Positions 1-8,783 of a DNA stretch of 64,000 nt are shown here, piece by piece. A model generated the notes under the pieces. It saw only the letters and a list, made by a program, of their open reading frames with translations, made no database searches and was not told the origin of the DNA. The first letter of the stretch is position 1. Every line of letters begins with the position of its first letter. Origin of the DNA: Bog-793 sp963785415 (lineage in GTDB: Bacteria > Actinomycetota > Acidimicrobiia > Acidimicrobiales > Bog-793). Made by a program: the position numbers and the translations under genes. Where the stretch lies: positions 806,001 through 870,000 of the forward strand of contig CAWAVB010000001.1 in NCBI GenBank assembly GCA_963785415.1. The letters run 5' to 3'.

Positions 1-2
1 CG

Positions 3-995
3 CCGAACCTCAACGTCTTCACGAAGCTCGAAAGCGTCCAGGGCTACGGATCGCTCACCTGGGCCGCGTACGCGGACGCGACCGGGACGCACGGCCAGAA
101 CCGCGCCGCGCCGGCGGCGTTCGCGACCCAAGTCTTCGACTCGCTCGACGTTCGGGCGCTGCTCGTGCTGCCCTGGGCGTTCCGGACCCAAGTCACGCCG
201 GCGAACCCCGGCCTCGTCCCGCTGGCGGCCTCGGCACCGACAACACGCTACTTCGGCGGCACGGTCGACGTCACCTCGATCGAGCTCTCGACGTACTTCG
301 GCGTGCCGCGCTCGGTGCTCGCATCCGACGCGCGCGCCGTCCGGCTCCTCGGCGCGCGGGGTCAACGCGCGCCCACCCGCGTCGTCGTCGACACGAACAG
401 CGCGACCGCCTACTTCGGCCGGGGGCTGGCGAGCGTCGGGCTCACCCTCGCCGGTGCCGGCGGCGGTCCGACCGCGCTCGCGGTGGCGGTGACGACGGCG
501 AAGGGCGCGGTCTTCTCGCCAACGGGCCTGCTCTCCGCCGACGTGACACCGCCGCACTGGAGGATCACCGGGTCGATCGGGGCGTACCAGCTCCTCACCG
601 ACACGCGGGCGTTCGGCCCGCTTACCGCGTTCTCGCCGTCCGGCGAAAAGCGCGTCGCCGCCGCCATCCGGGTCGTCTCCTCGTCGCCGTGGACGCCGAC
701 CGAGACGGTCGCCGTCGACGCCGCGCACCCCATCCTCCTCGTCCGAAGCGTCGCCGACCTCCCCGGCTGGCACGCGACGGTGACCGAAGGGGGCCGTGTC
801 GTCCCGGCGACGCTGCAGCGGCACGGGGTCGTCCAGGCGGTCGAGCTTCCCGCCGGACGAAGCCTCGTCACGTTCGAGTACTCGCCGCCCGGGCTGCGCA
901 CCGCCCTCGCGCTCGCCGCCGTCGGATGCGCCCTCCTCGTCGCCCTCCTCGTCGCCGACGTGACTCTCGCCCGTCGCCGAAAGGACACGGCCTGA
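3..995 (+). CDS. C-terminal part of a large polytopic membrane protein, YfhO-like (5' end outside window)
   Basis: The reading frame is open from base 3, so the gene starts upstream of the window. About 330 residues are visible. Most form an extracytoplasmic beta-rich region with conserved-looking stretches such as 'LPGWHATV' and 'FEYSPPGL'. It ends in one hydrophobic helix near residues 300-325 and a short basic tail ending RRRKDTA. A beta domain with a 'GW' motif followed by a final helix and Arg-rich tail is typical of YfhO-type proteins, which act on the outer face of the membrane in sugar or lipoteichoic-acid modification. A glycosyltransferase of the GT-C fold is the alternative. The N-terminal catalytic helices cannot be seen, so substrate is unknown. 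The next gene is convergent and starts only 45 bases away. Confidence 0.55.
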   Translation, partial: PNLNVFTKLESVQGYGSLTWAAYADATGTHGQNRAAPAAFATQVFDSLDVRALLVLPWAFRTQVTPANPGLVPLAASAPTTRYFGGTVDVTSIELSTYFGVPRSVLASDARAVRLLGARGQRAPTRVVVDTNSATAYFGRGLASVGLTLAGAGGGPTALAVAVTTAKGAVFSPTGLLSADVTPPHWRITGSIGAYQLLTDTRAFGPLTAFSPSGEKRVAAAIRVVSSSPWTPTETVAVDAAHPILLVRSVADLPGWHATVTEGGRVVPATLQRHGVVQAVELPAGRSLVTFEYSPPGLRTALALAAVGCALLVALLVADVTLARRRKDTA

Positions 996-1040
996 GCCGG
1001 CGAAGCGCCGCGCCCCCGGACCGGGCGGTCGGTCGGGGGA

Positions 1041-1748
1041 TCAGCCCGCGGGGGTCGACCTCCGCCAACGCAGGGCGTCCCAGCCGTGCTGGAAGGGCTG
1101 GTCGAGCAGGAAGAGCAGCACGAGCGCGACCCCGGCCGCGCTGACGACGTACCACGGCCACGGTCCGAGCAACCGCAGCACCGTCCACTCCCCGGGGGGC
1201 CGCCGCAGGAACATGTAGTTCGCGCCCGTCACGCCGTCGACGAGCCCGACGAACGCCGTGTAGGCGGCGGCGATCGTGAACACCCGGACGACGGCGCCCG
1301 AGCGGGGCCGGAGGCGCATGCCGACGACGAGGAAGAACGCGGCGAGCACGATCCCGACGTGACCGACGAGGTACTCGAAGAACACGAGGTGGGGGAAGGC
1401 GACGCTGAGGTCCGGGGTGAGCACGGCCTGCAGCGTCCCGGCGAGACCGACGAAGTAGGTCAGCTCGACGAGGAGCGGGATCCGCCACCAGCAGGCGACG
1501 GCGGCGACGACCACCCCCGCGTTGCACAGCGCGAGCGGCAACGAGGTGTCGGCCGTCCAGGTCTTCGCCACGACGAGCCCGACGGAATACGCGACGATGT
1601 CCGCCCCGAGCGCCAGGCCGATGAGTCGGGCCGCGACGATCCGCCACGGGCCCGCGTTGCGCCGGGCGGCGAGACACAACGCCCCGCAGAGTACGGCGCC
1701 CAGCCCGACAGTGATCCAGTAGGCCGCGGGCGAGACGACGGCGAGCAC
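1041..1748 (-). CDS. YwaF/TIGR02206-like integral membrane protein
   Basis: This protein of about 235 residues has six to seven hydrophobic helices and almost no soluble domain. Conserved-looking spots are 'LPLALCNAG' after the third helix, 'TYFVGLAGTLQAVLTPDL' with 'FPHLVFFEY' in the middle, and 'GANYMFLRRPP' near the end. Together these are the signature of the TIGR02206 (YwaF) family of unknown function. I chose the GTG at 1748 because a purine-rich site (GGAAAG) lies directly upstream and the first helix begins soon after. An upstream start would add about 70 low-complexity residues with no family resemblance. It converges with the preceding membrane gene and has no visible operon partner. 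Confidence 0.7.
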   Translation of the reverse strand: MLAVVSPAAYWITVGLGAVLCGALCLAARRNAGPWRIVAARLIGLALGADIVAYSVGLVVAKTWTADTSLPLALCNAGVVVAAVACWWRIPLLVELTYFVGLAGTLQAVLTPDLSVAFPHLVFFEYLVGHVGIVLAAFFLVVGMRLRPRSGAVVRVFTIAAAYTAFVGLVDGVTGANYMFLRRPPGEWTVLRLLGPWPWYVVSAAGVALVLLFLLDQPFQHGWDALRWRRSTPAG

Positions 1749-2049
1749 CTTTCCATCCTGTCGCGGTCCGTCGCCACGGGCCCGTCGAGGCGCATCGCGG
1801 TGATCGGGAACATTCGCGCCAGACGCGTTGTTGCACACTGCGGGTCGAAAAAAGACCCGGTGGGGGTCAGCGACTACGGCTGGTACCGACCTCCCCATCC
1901 GAAGGACGAGCTTGGGGGTTGCCCGATATCGTGTCCGGGCAGGTCTCAGGGGGCAGGCAGACCGCACGCTTGAGGGTGTTGCGGAAGCAGGGGCCAGCGG
2001 GCTCCGGGCGCCACCTCCCGAGGCGCTCGCTCTTCGGGCTACGCCAGAG

Positions 2050-2089
2050 CGAGGCGCCCGTTCCGGGTGATGGCGGGACGGGCGCCTCG
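2050..2089 (-). terminator. Hairpin downstream of the SnoaL-like gene
   Basis: Two 12-base arms (2050-2061 and 2078-2089) are perfectly complementary and sit 12 bases past the stop codon of the gene at 2102-2521. There is no clear T-run, as is common for high-GC actinobacterial terminators. The rest of the 1749-2101 gap shows no gene I can support. Confidence 0.55.
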
Positions 2090-2101
2090 TCGCGTCCGGA
2101 G

Positions 2102-2521
2102 CTAGCCGGGCATCCCCTCCGGCACGACGCCGAGCTGCTGCATGATCGACATCACGTCCATCACACCCCAGTGCTCGTGGGCGAGACCGTCGTCGGCGAA
2201 CCGCACGATGTCGATAGCCGCCACGTCGATCCTGCGGCCCGTCGCCGGGATCCCCATGAAACTCCCCGTCTGCGTCCCGGTGACGTGCAGGCGGGCGACG
2301 ACCTTGTCACCGTCCGCCAGGATGTCCTCGACGTCGAAGCGCATATCGGGAAAGCCCGCCCGCATGCCGGTGAGCAGTTCCTTCGTCCCGGCCTTCGTCG
2401 GCGGGATGCCCGGCACGGGCTCGTGGTCGACGAAGTCCTCGGCCAAATTGTCGCCGAAGCCCTCGATATCGCCAGCGTTGAACAAGTCGAACGCGTGTCG
2501 CAGCGCTGCTACGTGGTCCAT
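2102..2521 (-). CDS. SnoaL-like / ester cyclase family protein
   Basis: The product is 139 residues. The N-terminus 'HAFDLFNAGDIEGF' and the following 'FVDHEPVPGIPPTKAG' are characteristic of SnoaL-like (NTF2-fold) proteins, as is the central 'MRAGFPDMRFDVEDILADGD', and 'GTQTGSFMGIPATGRRI' closes the pocket. NTF2-fold proteins are small cone-shaped dimers that bind hydrophobic ligands. Some cyclise polyketides, but most members next to unrelated genes, as here, have no known substrate. The ATG at 2521 follows a strong G-rich ribosome site (GGGGGG) at good spacing, so the longer upstream frame is not used. It is monocistronic and followed by a hairpin. Confidence 0.8.
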   Translation of the reverse strand: MDHVAALRHAFDLFNAGDIEGFGDNLAEDFVDHEPVPGIPPTKAGTKELLTGMRAGFPDMRFDVEDILADGDKVVARLHVTGTQTGSFMGIPATGRRIDVAAIDIVRFADDGLAHEHWGVMDVMSIMQQLGVVPEGMPG

Positions 2522-2781
2522 CTCAACCCCCCCTTGGATCGTTGCCGGGAGCCAGGTTACGGCCGACGCCCCGTCAGTCCGCACGCCTGCGCCCGGCGTG
2601 TGGTCGGATCCGTTTTCCCGGGGCCCTAACGGCCGGGTTCCCCGTCTTTGGCGACCGGCCAGCGGCTCACCACGGGGTCGCCGCGGCCCGGCCCCGAGCG
2701 CGTCCGGACCGTCACCGCGGGGCGCGCACCACCTACCCGGCTGGATGACGGTCGACTCGTCCGGACGTCACGTCCGACGCT

Positions 2782-3012
2782 TTAGAAGGGGAACGGGCCC
2801 CTCCGGCGCGAACGGGCTTGCTTGTGGGCCGGGTGCCGGGTCCAGCTGTCGACGAAGGCGTGGGCCTGATGGCACGCCTCGGAAACGGACCCGCCGTTCG
2901 TGTAGCAAACCTGGGCGACGGCGGCAGCCCGACTGGCCGTGGCGCGATCGCCCGGCCGCTCTTCGATGACCCACGCCCGCACGGCTTCGGCAAGCACGCG
3001 ATCAGTCCTCAA
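2782..3012 (-). CDS. Small hypothetical protein (76 aa)
   Basis: A TTG at 3012 is preceded by a good ribosome site (AGAGGAGG, 8-base spacing) and opens a 76-residue frame. The predicted protein begins MRTDRVLAEAVRAW, is helical in its first half, contains two cysteines and ends in a strongly basic tail (KQARSRRRGPFPF). I do not recognise a family. Support is the ribosome site and a protein-like composition that is less arginine/proline skewed than the shadow frames here. No functional context is visible. It lies between a SnoaL-like gene and a drug exporter, all on the same strand. Confidence 0.45.
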   Translation of the reverse strand: MRTDRVLAEAVRAWVIEERPGDRATASRAAAVAQVCYTNGGSVSEACHQAHAFVDSWTRHPAHKQARSRRRGPFPF

Positions 3013-3114
3013 GGCAACCACCTCCTCTGCGACGCTAGGCCCGCGCGACGGCGGCCGACAACCCGGAGATCCGGACCCCGGCGCCACCGGCCCCGGCGAC
3101 GGGCCGACCGGCCG

Positions 3115-4746
3115 CTACCGGCCTTCCCGACGCCCCGACGGCCCGGCGGCCGTCTGGTCCGCTGGGCGCGCGTCCCTGGTCGGCAGCACGAAAAGGACGA
3201 CGAACGCCGCGACAGCGACGACGACGGTGGCGACAAGGAGGGCGAGGTCCATGCCGGAAACGAAGGATTCCCTCGCCACCCGGGCGAGCTCCTTCCCCAG
3301 GGAGCCGACCCGCGCCGCGAGCGCGAGCGCCCCGCCCAGGGACCCGGTGATCTGGCCCTGGACCGTCTGCCGCATCGAGTGCGGGATCGCGCTCAGGTAC
3401 GGGGCGAGCGCCGGGCCCATCCGGTCGGCGTACCGGGTGTTGAGCAGGCTGCCGAGGATGCCGACCCCGAGGGCCCCCCCGAGCTGCAAAAACGTGCTGT
3501 TCGTCGCCGAGCCAACGCCGAGCTCGGCTGGGGGCAGGGAGCCCATCACCGACTCCGTGCACGGCGCGAGCGCCAGCCCGACGCCGGTGCCCATCAGAAA
3601 CAGTGCCGGGAGCGCCTCGAGGTACGTGCCGTGGACCGTGATCCGCGCCAGCAACGCCAGCCCGACGGCGATGAGGCCGAGCCCGGCGAACACGACGGGC
3701 TTCGTCCCGACGTAGCGGACGGCGAGTGTCGACAGCGGCGCCACGACGAGGAGCACCGCGGCGATCGGCGCGATGCGGAGCCCGGTCTGCAACGCGCTGT
3801 ATCCGAGTGAGAACTGCAGGTACTGCGTGAGGAGGAAGAGCGCCCCCATGAGGGCGAAGATCACGAGGCCCATCGCGCCGATCGCCACCGAGAACCGCCG
3901 GGATCCGAAGAGCGACATCTCGAGCATCGGGTGCGTCGAGCGGCGCTCCCACCAGACGAACGCGGCAAGCACCGCCACCGCGACGACGATCGCCCCGATG
4001 ATGACGGGCGAGGTCCACGTCCGGTTGGGGGCCTCGATGATCCCCCAGAGCAACAGGGCCATGCCGGCGATCGACAGCACGACCCCGATCGGGTCGGTCC
4101 GCTTGCTCGCCGGGTTGCGCGAGTTCGGCACGCACCAGGCCGCGGCGAGAAGTCCCAGCAGCGCGATCGGCACGTTGATTAGGAAGACCGACCCCCACCA
4201 GTAGTGGGCGAGCAGCCAGCCGCCGGCCACCGGGCCGACGGCGACCCCGAGCCCGGTCGTGCCCGACCAGACGCCGATCGCCTGGAGCCGTTCTCGCGGG
4301 CCGGTGAAAACGCTGGCGAGGATCGACAGTGTCGACGGCATGATCGCGGCCCCGCCGATCCCCATGAACGCACGCGCCGCGATGAGACGGTCGGGCGTCA
4401 CCGAGAACGCCGAGGCCGCGGAGCCGGCGGCGAACAGGGTGAGCCCTGCCATAAAGACCCACTTGCGCCCCACCCGGTCGCCAAGGCTGCCGAGGGCGAG
4501 CAGGAGCCCGGCGAAGACGATCACGTAGGCGTCGACGATCCACTGCAGCTGGCTCGACGTGGCGTGCATGGCGCGCACGATCGTCGGCAATGCGACGTTC
4601 AGGATCGTGCTGTCGAGGCTCACGATGAGGAGGCTCACGCTGAGCACGGCGAGGATCACCCGGCGGTGTTCCGGCCGCGGCCCCGCGCCCACCTCCGGCG
4701 CGACAAAGGTCGGAAAAGAATCCGGACCGGCCCGGGTGTGCGCCAT
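3115..4746 (-). CDS. MFS drug exporter, DHA2 family (EmrB/QacA type)
   Basis: The 543-residue protein has about 14 membrane helices, the hallmark of the DHA2 drug:H+ antiporter branch. It carries 'DSTILNVALPTI' in helix 1 (motif D1) and 'LGSLGDRVGRKW' between helices 2 and 3 (motif A). The antiporter motif C 'GLGVAVGPVAGGWL' is in helix 5. Residues 1-30 are a cytoplasmic leader, and the C-terminus 'ARPADQTAAGPSGRREGR' is hydrophilic. Family members export cationic dyes, antibiotics or metabolites using the proton gradient. No MarR or TetR regulator is adjacent, so the substrate cannot be guessed. It is followed on the same strand by a small hypothetical gene about 100 bases away. Confidence 0.88.
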   Translation of the reverse strand: MAHTRAGPDSFPTFVAPEVGAGPRPEHRRVILAVLSVSLLIVSLDSTILNVALPTIVRAMHATSSQLQWIVDAYVIVFAGLLLALGSLGDRVGRKWVFMAGLTLFAAGSAASAFSVTPDRLIAARAFMGIGGAAIMPSTLSILASVFTGPRERLQAIGVWSGTTGLGVAVGPVAGGWLLAHYWWGSVFLINVPIALLGLLAAAWCVPNSRNPASKRTDPIGVVLSIAGMALLLWGIIEAPNRTWTSPVIIGAIVVAVAVLAAFVWWERRSTHPMLEMSLFGSRRFSVAIGAMGLVIFALMGALFLLTQYLQFSLGYSALQTGLRIAPIAAVLLVVAPLSTLAVRYVGTKPVVFAGLGLIAVGLALLARITVHGTYLEALPALFLMGTGVGLALAPCTESVMGSLPPAELGVGSATNSTFLQLGGALGVGILGSLLNTRYADRMGPALAPYLSAIPHSMRQTVQGQITGSLGGALALAARVGSLGKELARVARESFVSGMDLALLVATVVVAVAAFVVLFVLPTRDARPADQTAAGPSGRREGR

Positions 4747-4912
4747 CGCGACCAGGCTCGCGCCCGGCGGCGTGTCCCGCCAGGGAACTAGGTCCTCGCC
4801 GGCGCGACGTGGGCTCGCGATCGGGCCGCGGTCCGGCGCGACGCGGTTCCGGGAGGTGTCGTCGCGGCGCGCGTCGTCGTGGACGGAAAACCGGTATTTT
4901 TCCTGGGAAAAG

Positions 4913-4994
4913 TGGGCCGGGTAGGATTTGAACCTACGTAGGCAGTGCCAGCAGATTTACAGTCTGCTCCCGTTGTCCGCTTGGGTACCGACCC
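4913..4994 (-). tRNA. tRNA-Tyr (GTA)
   Basis: Read on the minus strand, the 82-base sequence folds as a class II tRNA. The 7-bp acceptor stem pairs 4988-4994 with 4914-4920 (one G-U), and the anticodon stem GCAGA/TCTGC encloses a loop with anticodon GTA. There is a long variable arm and a T-arm containing GGTTCAAATCC. The long variable arm with GTA identifies tyrosine. CCA is not encoded. The gene lies upstream of and divergent from yajQ. The 4747-4912 stretch holds nothing else I can support. Confidence 0.95.
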
Positions 4995-5097
4995 GCGAGA
5001 CGACGAGGATAATCGAAGCCCGGCAACCCCGGGTGCGCCAAAGCGGGCCGGTGCCGCCGGCCCGGAACCGGCGCGCCCCCGCCGGTAGCGTGGTGGG

Positions 5098-5586
5098 ATG
5101 CCGAGTTTCGACGTCACCTCCGAGATCGATTTCCAGGAAGTACGCAACGCCGTCGACCAGGCCTCGCGCGAGGTCGCGACCCGGTTCGACTTCAAGAACA
5201 CCGGCTCGACGCTCGAGCTCAGCCCGCACGAGATCGAGCTTCACGCGCCGACCGAGGACCGCCTGCGCGCGCTCACCCAGGTGCTCGAGGAGAAGCTCGT
5301 GCGCCGCAAGGTGTCGCTGAAGGCCCTCTCCTACGGCAAGGTGGAGGAGGCCGCCAAGGGCGCGGTGCGCCAGCACGTCGCGCTGGTGGCCGGGATCTCG
5401 GCGGACCACGCGCGCCGGATCAACAAGATCGTGAAGGACCTCAACCTGAAAGGCGTGACCTCCCAGTCCCAGGGTGACCAGGTGCGCGTCTTCGGCAAGA
5501 AGCGCGACGACCTCCAGGCCGTGATCGCCCGACTGCGAGAAGAGGACCTCGGCATCCCGGTCCAGTTCGGCAACTACCGCGATTGA
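5098..5586 (+). CDS. yajQ: YajQ family nucleotide-binding protein
   Basis: The 162-residue protein begins 'MPSFDVTSEIDFQEVRNAVDQ' and contains 'TRFDFKNTGS', 'KVSLKALSYGKVEEAAKGAVRQ' and 'VTSQSQGDQVRV', all diagnostic of YajQ. It ends '...PVQFGNYRD', as most members do. The fold is two ferredoxin-like domains. Some family members bind cyclic di-GMP and act as co-regulators, others have been reported to bind nucleotides or RNA, and the physiological role in actinobacteria is unsettled. It is full length, stands alone between tRNA-Tyr and the convergent nuoN, and its stop lies 24 bases from the nuoN stop. Confidence 0.93.
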   Translation: MPSFDVTSEIDFQEVRNAVDQASREVATRFDFKNTGSTLELSPHEIELHAPTEDRLRALTQVLEEKLVRRKVSLKALSYGKVEEAAKGAVRQHVALVAGISADHARRINKIVKDLNLKGVTSQSQGDQVRVFGKKRDDLQAVIARLREEDLGIPVQFGNYRD

Positions 5587-5610
5587 GCCGGCGGGCCGGG
5601 CGGCACCCGC

Positions 5611-7194
5611 CTAGTGGAAGATGAGCGTCGCGGCCCGGGCGAAATCGATGAGCGGCTGGGGCCAGACGCCGAAGACGACCGTCACGCCGAGACAGATGGT
5701 GAGCCCGAGGGCGATAGCCGGCGAGACGGCGAGACGCTCGGCGACCGGGCGCACGAGGGTCGCCACGCCCCCGGCGGGAGCCTCCGCCGGCGCCACCGGT
5801 CCGGCGGGAGTGGGCGCGGGCTGGGTCGCAAACATCAGGCGCACGACGCGCAGGTAGAAAAAGACGGCGATCGCCGCCGAGGCCATCGCGATGACGGCGA
5901 GGGCATAGCTGTGCGCCCCGACCGACGCCTCGACGACGTAGAACTTGGCGAAGAACCCGGTCGTGAACGGCACCCCCGCCTGGGCGAGCAGCAGCACGGT
6001 GAAGGTCGTCGCCAGCACCGGGTTGTGGGTCGCGAGGCCCCGATACGCCTCGAGGTCGTGGTGGCGGTCGCCCTTCCCGCCCACGACGCCGACCACGGCG
6101 AAGCTGCCGAGCACGATGAAGGCGTAGGCGAACACGTAGTACGCGCCCGCGGCGACACCCCGCGTCGTCGCCGCCTGCAGGCCGATGAGGACGAAGCCGG
6201 CGTGGTTGATCGAGGAGTAGGCGAGCATGCGCTTCACGTCGCGCTGGACGAGCGCGACGACGGCGCCGCCGAGGAGCGTCACGGCGGCGAGCGCCCAGAC
6301 GACGGGCTGCCAGTCGCCGCGCAGCGTCGGGAACGTCGCGACGAAGACCCGCAGGAACGCCGCGAAGCCACCGGCCTTGGCGATCGCCGCCATGAACCCC
6401 GTCACCGGCGTGGGCGCGCCCTGGTAGACGTCGGGGGTCCACATGTGGAACGGCACCGCGGCGACCTTGAACGAGAAGCCGACGATGATGAGGGCGATCC
6501 CGGCGAGCAGCACGCCGTTCGCCGTGATGACGTTGTGGGCAAGGAACGCCGCGATCTCCGGCAGGTTCGTCGATCCGGTCGCGCCGTAGACGAGCGCGAT
6601 GCCGTAGACGAAGACCGCCGACGAGAACGCGCCGAGCACAAAGTACTTGATGGCCGCTTCCTGGGAGGTCGCCCGCCGGCGGTCGAAACCCGCCAGCACG
6701 TAGAGCGGGATCGACAGCACCTCGAGGGAAAGGAAGATGAGGATCAGGTCGTTCGCCGACGCCATGAACATCGCGCCCGACCCGGAGATGAGGGCGAGCG
6801 CGTAGTACTCGCAGCCCTCGATCCCCTCGCGCCGCAGGTACCCCGCGCCGAGGATCGCCGCCACGACGAGCACGGCGGAGACGAGGACGAGGAAGAAGAC
6901 GGCGAAGCCGTCGACGTCGACGGAGTGGGCGATCGTCGTGAAGGCGCCGTGGTCCTGGACCCGTCGCCACAGCCGCAGCGAAGCGACGAGCGCGGCGAGG
7001 CCGATCCCGACCGTCGCCGCGGCGAAGACGCCCGTCGGGGGCCGTCGCGACGTCATCGCCGACAACCCGATGAGGACGAGCACGCCGCCGAGAAGGATCA
7101 GCTCGGGCAGGATCGCGCCGTAGTCGATGTGCGGGATCACGATCCGCGACGACGTCCCGGTCGCGGCGGCGAGCGCGGATGCGAGCGAGCTCAT
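5611..7194 (-). CDS. nuoN: NADH-quinone oxidoreductase subunit N
   Basis: NuoN is one of the three antiporter-like membrane subunits that pump protons in complex I. The 527-residue protein has about 14 helices. The central Proton_antipo_M core contains 'LSLEVLSIPLYVLAGFDR', 'FVLGAFSSAVFVYGIALVYG', 'FKVAAVPFHMWTPDVYQGAP' and 'VKRMLAYSSINHAGFVLIGL', including the conserved charged residues of the proton path (Glu in the first, Lys in the second pair). The ATG at 7194 overlaps the nuoM stop by four bases. It is the last gene of the fourteen-gene nuo operon transcribed from about 21,040 down to here, and converges with yajQ. Confidence 0.97.
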   Translation of the reverse strand: MSSLASALAAATGTSSRIVIPHIDYGAILPELILLGGVLVLIGLSAMTSRRPPTGVFAAATVGIGLAALVASLRLWRRVQDHGAFTTIAHSVDVDGFAVFFLVLVSAVLVVAAILGAGYLRREGIEGCEYYALALISGSGAMFMASANDLILIFLSLEVLSIPLYVLAGFDRRRATSQEAAIKYFVLGAFSSAVFVYGIALVYGATGSTNLPEIAAFLAHNVITANGVLLAGIALIIVGFSFKVAAVPFHMWTPDVYQGAPTPVTGFMAAIAKAGGFAAFLRVFVATFPTLRGDWQPVVWALAAVTLLGGAVVALVQRDVKRMLAYSSINHAGFVLIGLQAATTRGVAAGAYYVFAYAFIVLGSFAVVGVVGGKGDRHHDLEAYRGLATHNPVLATTFTVLLLAQAGVPFTTGFFAKFYVVEASVGAHSYALAVIAMASAAIAVFFYLRVVRLMFATQPAPTPAGPVAPAEAPAGGVATLVRPVAERLAVSPAIALGLTICLGVTVVFGVWPQPLIDFARAATLIFH

Positions 7195-8783
7195 CGCGCC
7201 GCCTCCACCCGGTCCGTGAGGGAGGGCTGGCCGAGCTTCGGGATGACCGGGTGGGCGACCTGCTCGACGTGGTTGACGAGCTGGTCGACCGACGGCGTGA
7301 TCCGGTCGAGGACAGGCTTCGGGTAGACGCCGAGGAACACGATGAGCACGACGAGCGGCGCCATCACGGCGCGCTCACGCCACGTGATGTCACGGAAGGG
7401 CCGGTCGCGATCTGCGGCGCGTTCGGGGCCGTGGAAGATCTGCTGGTACGCCCAGAGCAGGTAGACCGCGGCGAGGACGACTCCGGCGGTCGCCACGACC
7501 GCCCACCAGCGGTGGGTGAGGAAGGTGCCGGAAAGGATGAGGAACTCGCCCACGAAGCTGTTGAGCCCCGGCACGCCGATCGACGCCAGCGCGACGACGG
7601 TGAACGTCGCGGCCATGACCGGCGCTTTGTGCTGGAGGCCACCGAGGTGGGCGACGCTCATCGTCTGGCGCCGCTTGTAGATCATGGCGACGAGCAGGAA
7701 CAGCGCCGCCGTGACGAGCCCGTGGTTCAGCATCTGCAGCACCGCTCCCGAGACCGCCTCTCCGGTGAGGGCGAAGGCGCCGATGACGATGAAGCCGATG
7801 TTGGCGAGCGACGAGTAGGCGACGAGCCGCTTCAGGTCCTTTTGCACCGCGGCGACGATCGCCCCGTAGATGATGCCGACGACGCCGAGCGTCAAGAACA
7901 GCGGCGCGAGCACGACGGTCGCGTGCGGGAACAGGCCGAGGTCGAACCGGATGATGCCGTAGGTGCCGAGCTTCGCGGTGACGCCGGCGAGGAGCACCGA
8001 GCCGGCGACGGGGGCCTCGCGGTAGGCGTCGGGAGACCAGGTGTGGAACGGGAAGATCGGCGCCTTGACGGCAAAGGCCGCGCTGAAGGCGAGCAGCAGC
8101 AGCACCCCCGCCGTGCCGGAGAGCCGGGTCTGGGCGAGCTGGCGGATGTCGAAGGTCGTCACGCCGGTCTGGCCCTGGTGGATGGAGACGAGCGTCAGGA
8201 TGCCGACGAGCATCACCGCCGAACCGGTGAAGGTGTAGATGAAGAACTTCATCGCCGCGTGGTTGCGCCGCTCGTGGCCCCACCCGCCGATGATGAAGTA
8301 GATCGGAACGAGGGTCGTCTCGAAAAACAGGAAGAACATCAACACGTCGAGCGACAGGAAGCTCCCGAGACACGCCGCCTCGAGGAGCAGGATCCAGACG
8401 GTGAACGCCTTCACGTTCGACCGCTCCCCCGCGCCGACGAGCGCGAGCACGAAGAGCAGCGCGGTGAGCAACACCAGAAACAGCGAGATCCCGTCGACGC
8501 CGAGGTTCCACGAGATCCCCAGCGAGGCGACCCAGGGGTGCTGCGACACCATCTGGTAGCCGCCGACACCCGCCTGGAACTCGTCGAGGACGGCCGCGGC
8601 GATGCCGAGCACGCCGAGGGATGCCGCCAGTCCCACCCCGCGGATGACCCAGCTCGCCCGCTTCGGAACCACGAGCGCGAGGAGCGCCGCGCCGACGGGC
8701 ACGAGGACGAGCGCCGTGAGGAACGGGAAGGCGCGCTGGTCGGCCACGCTCGCCAGGCTGAGCAGCGTGGCGTGGGCGGTCAT
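7191..8783 (-). CDS. nuoM: NADH-quinone oxidoreductase subunit M
   Basis: NuoM is a proton-pumping antiporter-like subunit of complex I. The 530-residue, roughly 14-helix protein shows 'LGVDGISLFLVLLTALLF', 'FFLFFETTLVPIYFIIGGWG' with the conserved membrane Glu, 'AVKAPIFPFHTWSPDAYREAP' with the pump Lys, and 'LKRLVAYSSLANIGFIVIG'. All are standard NuoM signatures and the length is normal. Start and stop overlap nuoN and nuoL respectively by four bases (ATGA type), which implies translational coupling along the membrane-arm genes. Confidence 0.97.
   Translation of the reverse strand: MTAHATLLSLASVADQRAFPFLTALVLVPVGAALLALVVPKRASWVIRGVGLAASLGVLGIAAAVLDEFQAGVGGYQMVSQHPWVASLGISWNLGVDGISLFLVLLTALLFVLALVGAGERSNVKAFTVWILLLEAACLGSFLSLDVLMFFLFFETTLVPIYFIIGGWGHERRNHAAMKFFIYTFTGSAVMLVGILTLVSIHQGQTGVTTFDIRQLAQTRLSGTAGVLLLLAFSAAFAVKAPIFPFHTWSPDAYREAPVAGSVLLAGVTAKLGTYGIIRFDLGLFPHATVVLAPLFLTLGVVGIIYGAIVAAVQKDLKRLVAYSSLANIGFIVIGAFALTGEAVSGAVLQMLNHGLVTAALFLLVAMIYKRRQTMSVAHLGGLQHKAPVMAATFTVVALASIGVPGLNSFVGEFLILSGTFLTHRWWAVVATAGVVLAAVYLLWAYQQIFHGPERAADRDRPFRDITWRERAVMAPLVVLIVFLGVYPKPVLDRITPSVDQLVNHVEQVAHPVIPKLGQPSLTDRVEAAR

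Noticed and set aside
1749..2101. Additional gene upstream of the YwaF-like protein
   Set aside because: The frames are short and low-complexity; the only clear feature is the hairpin at 2050-2089.
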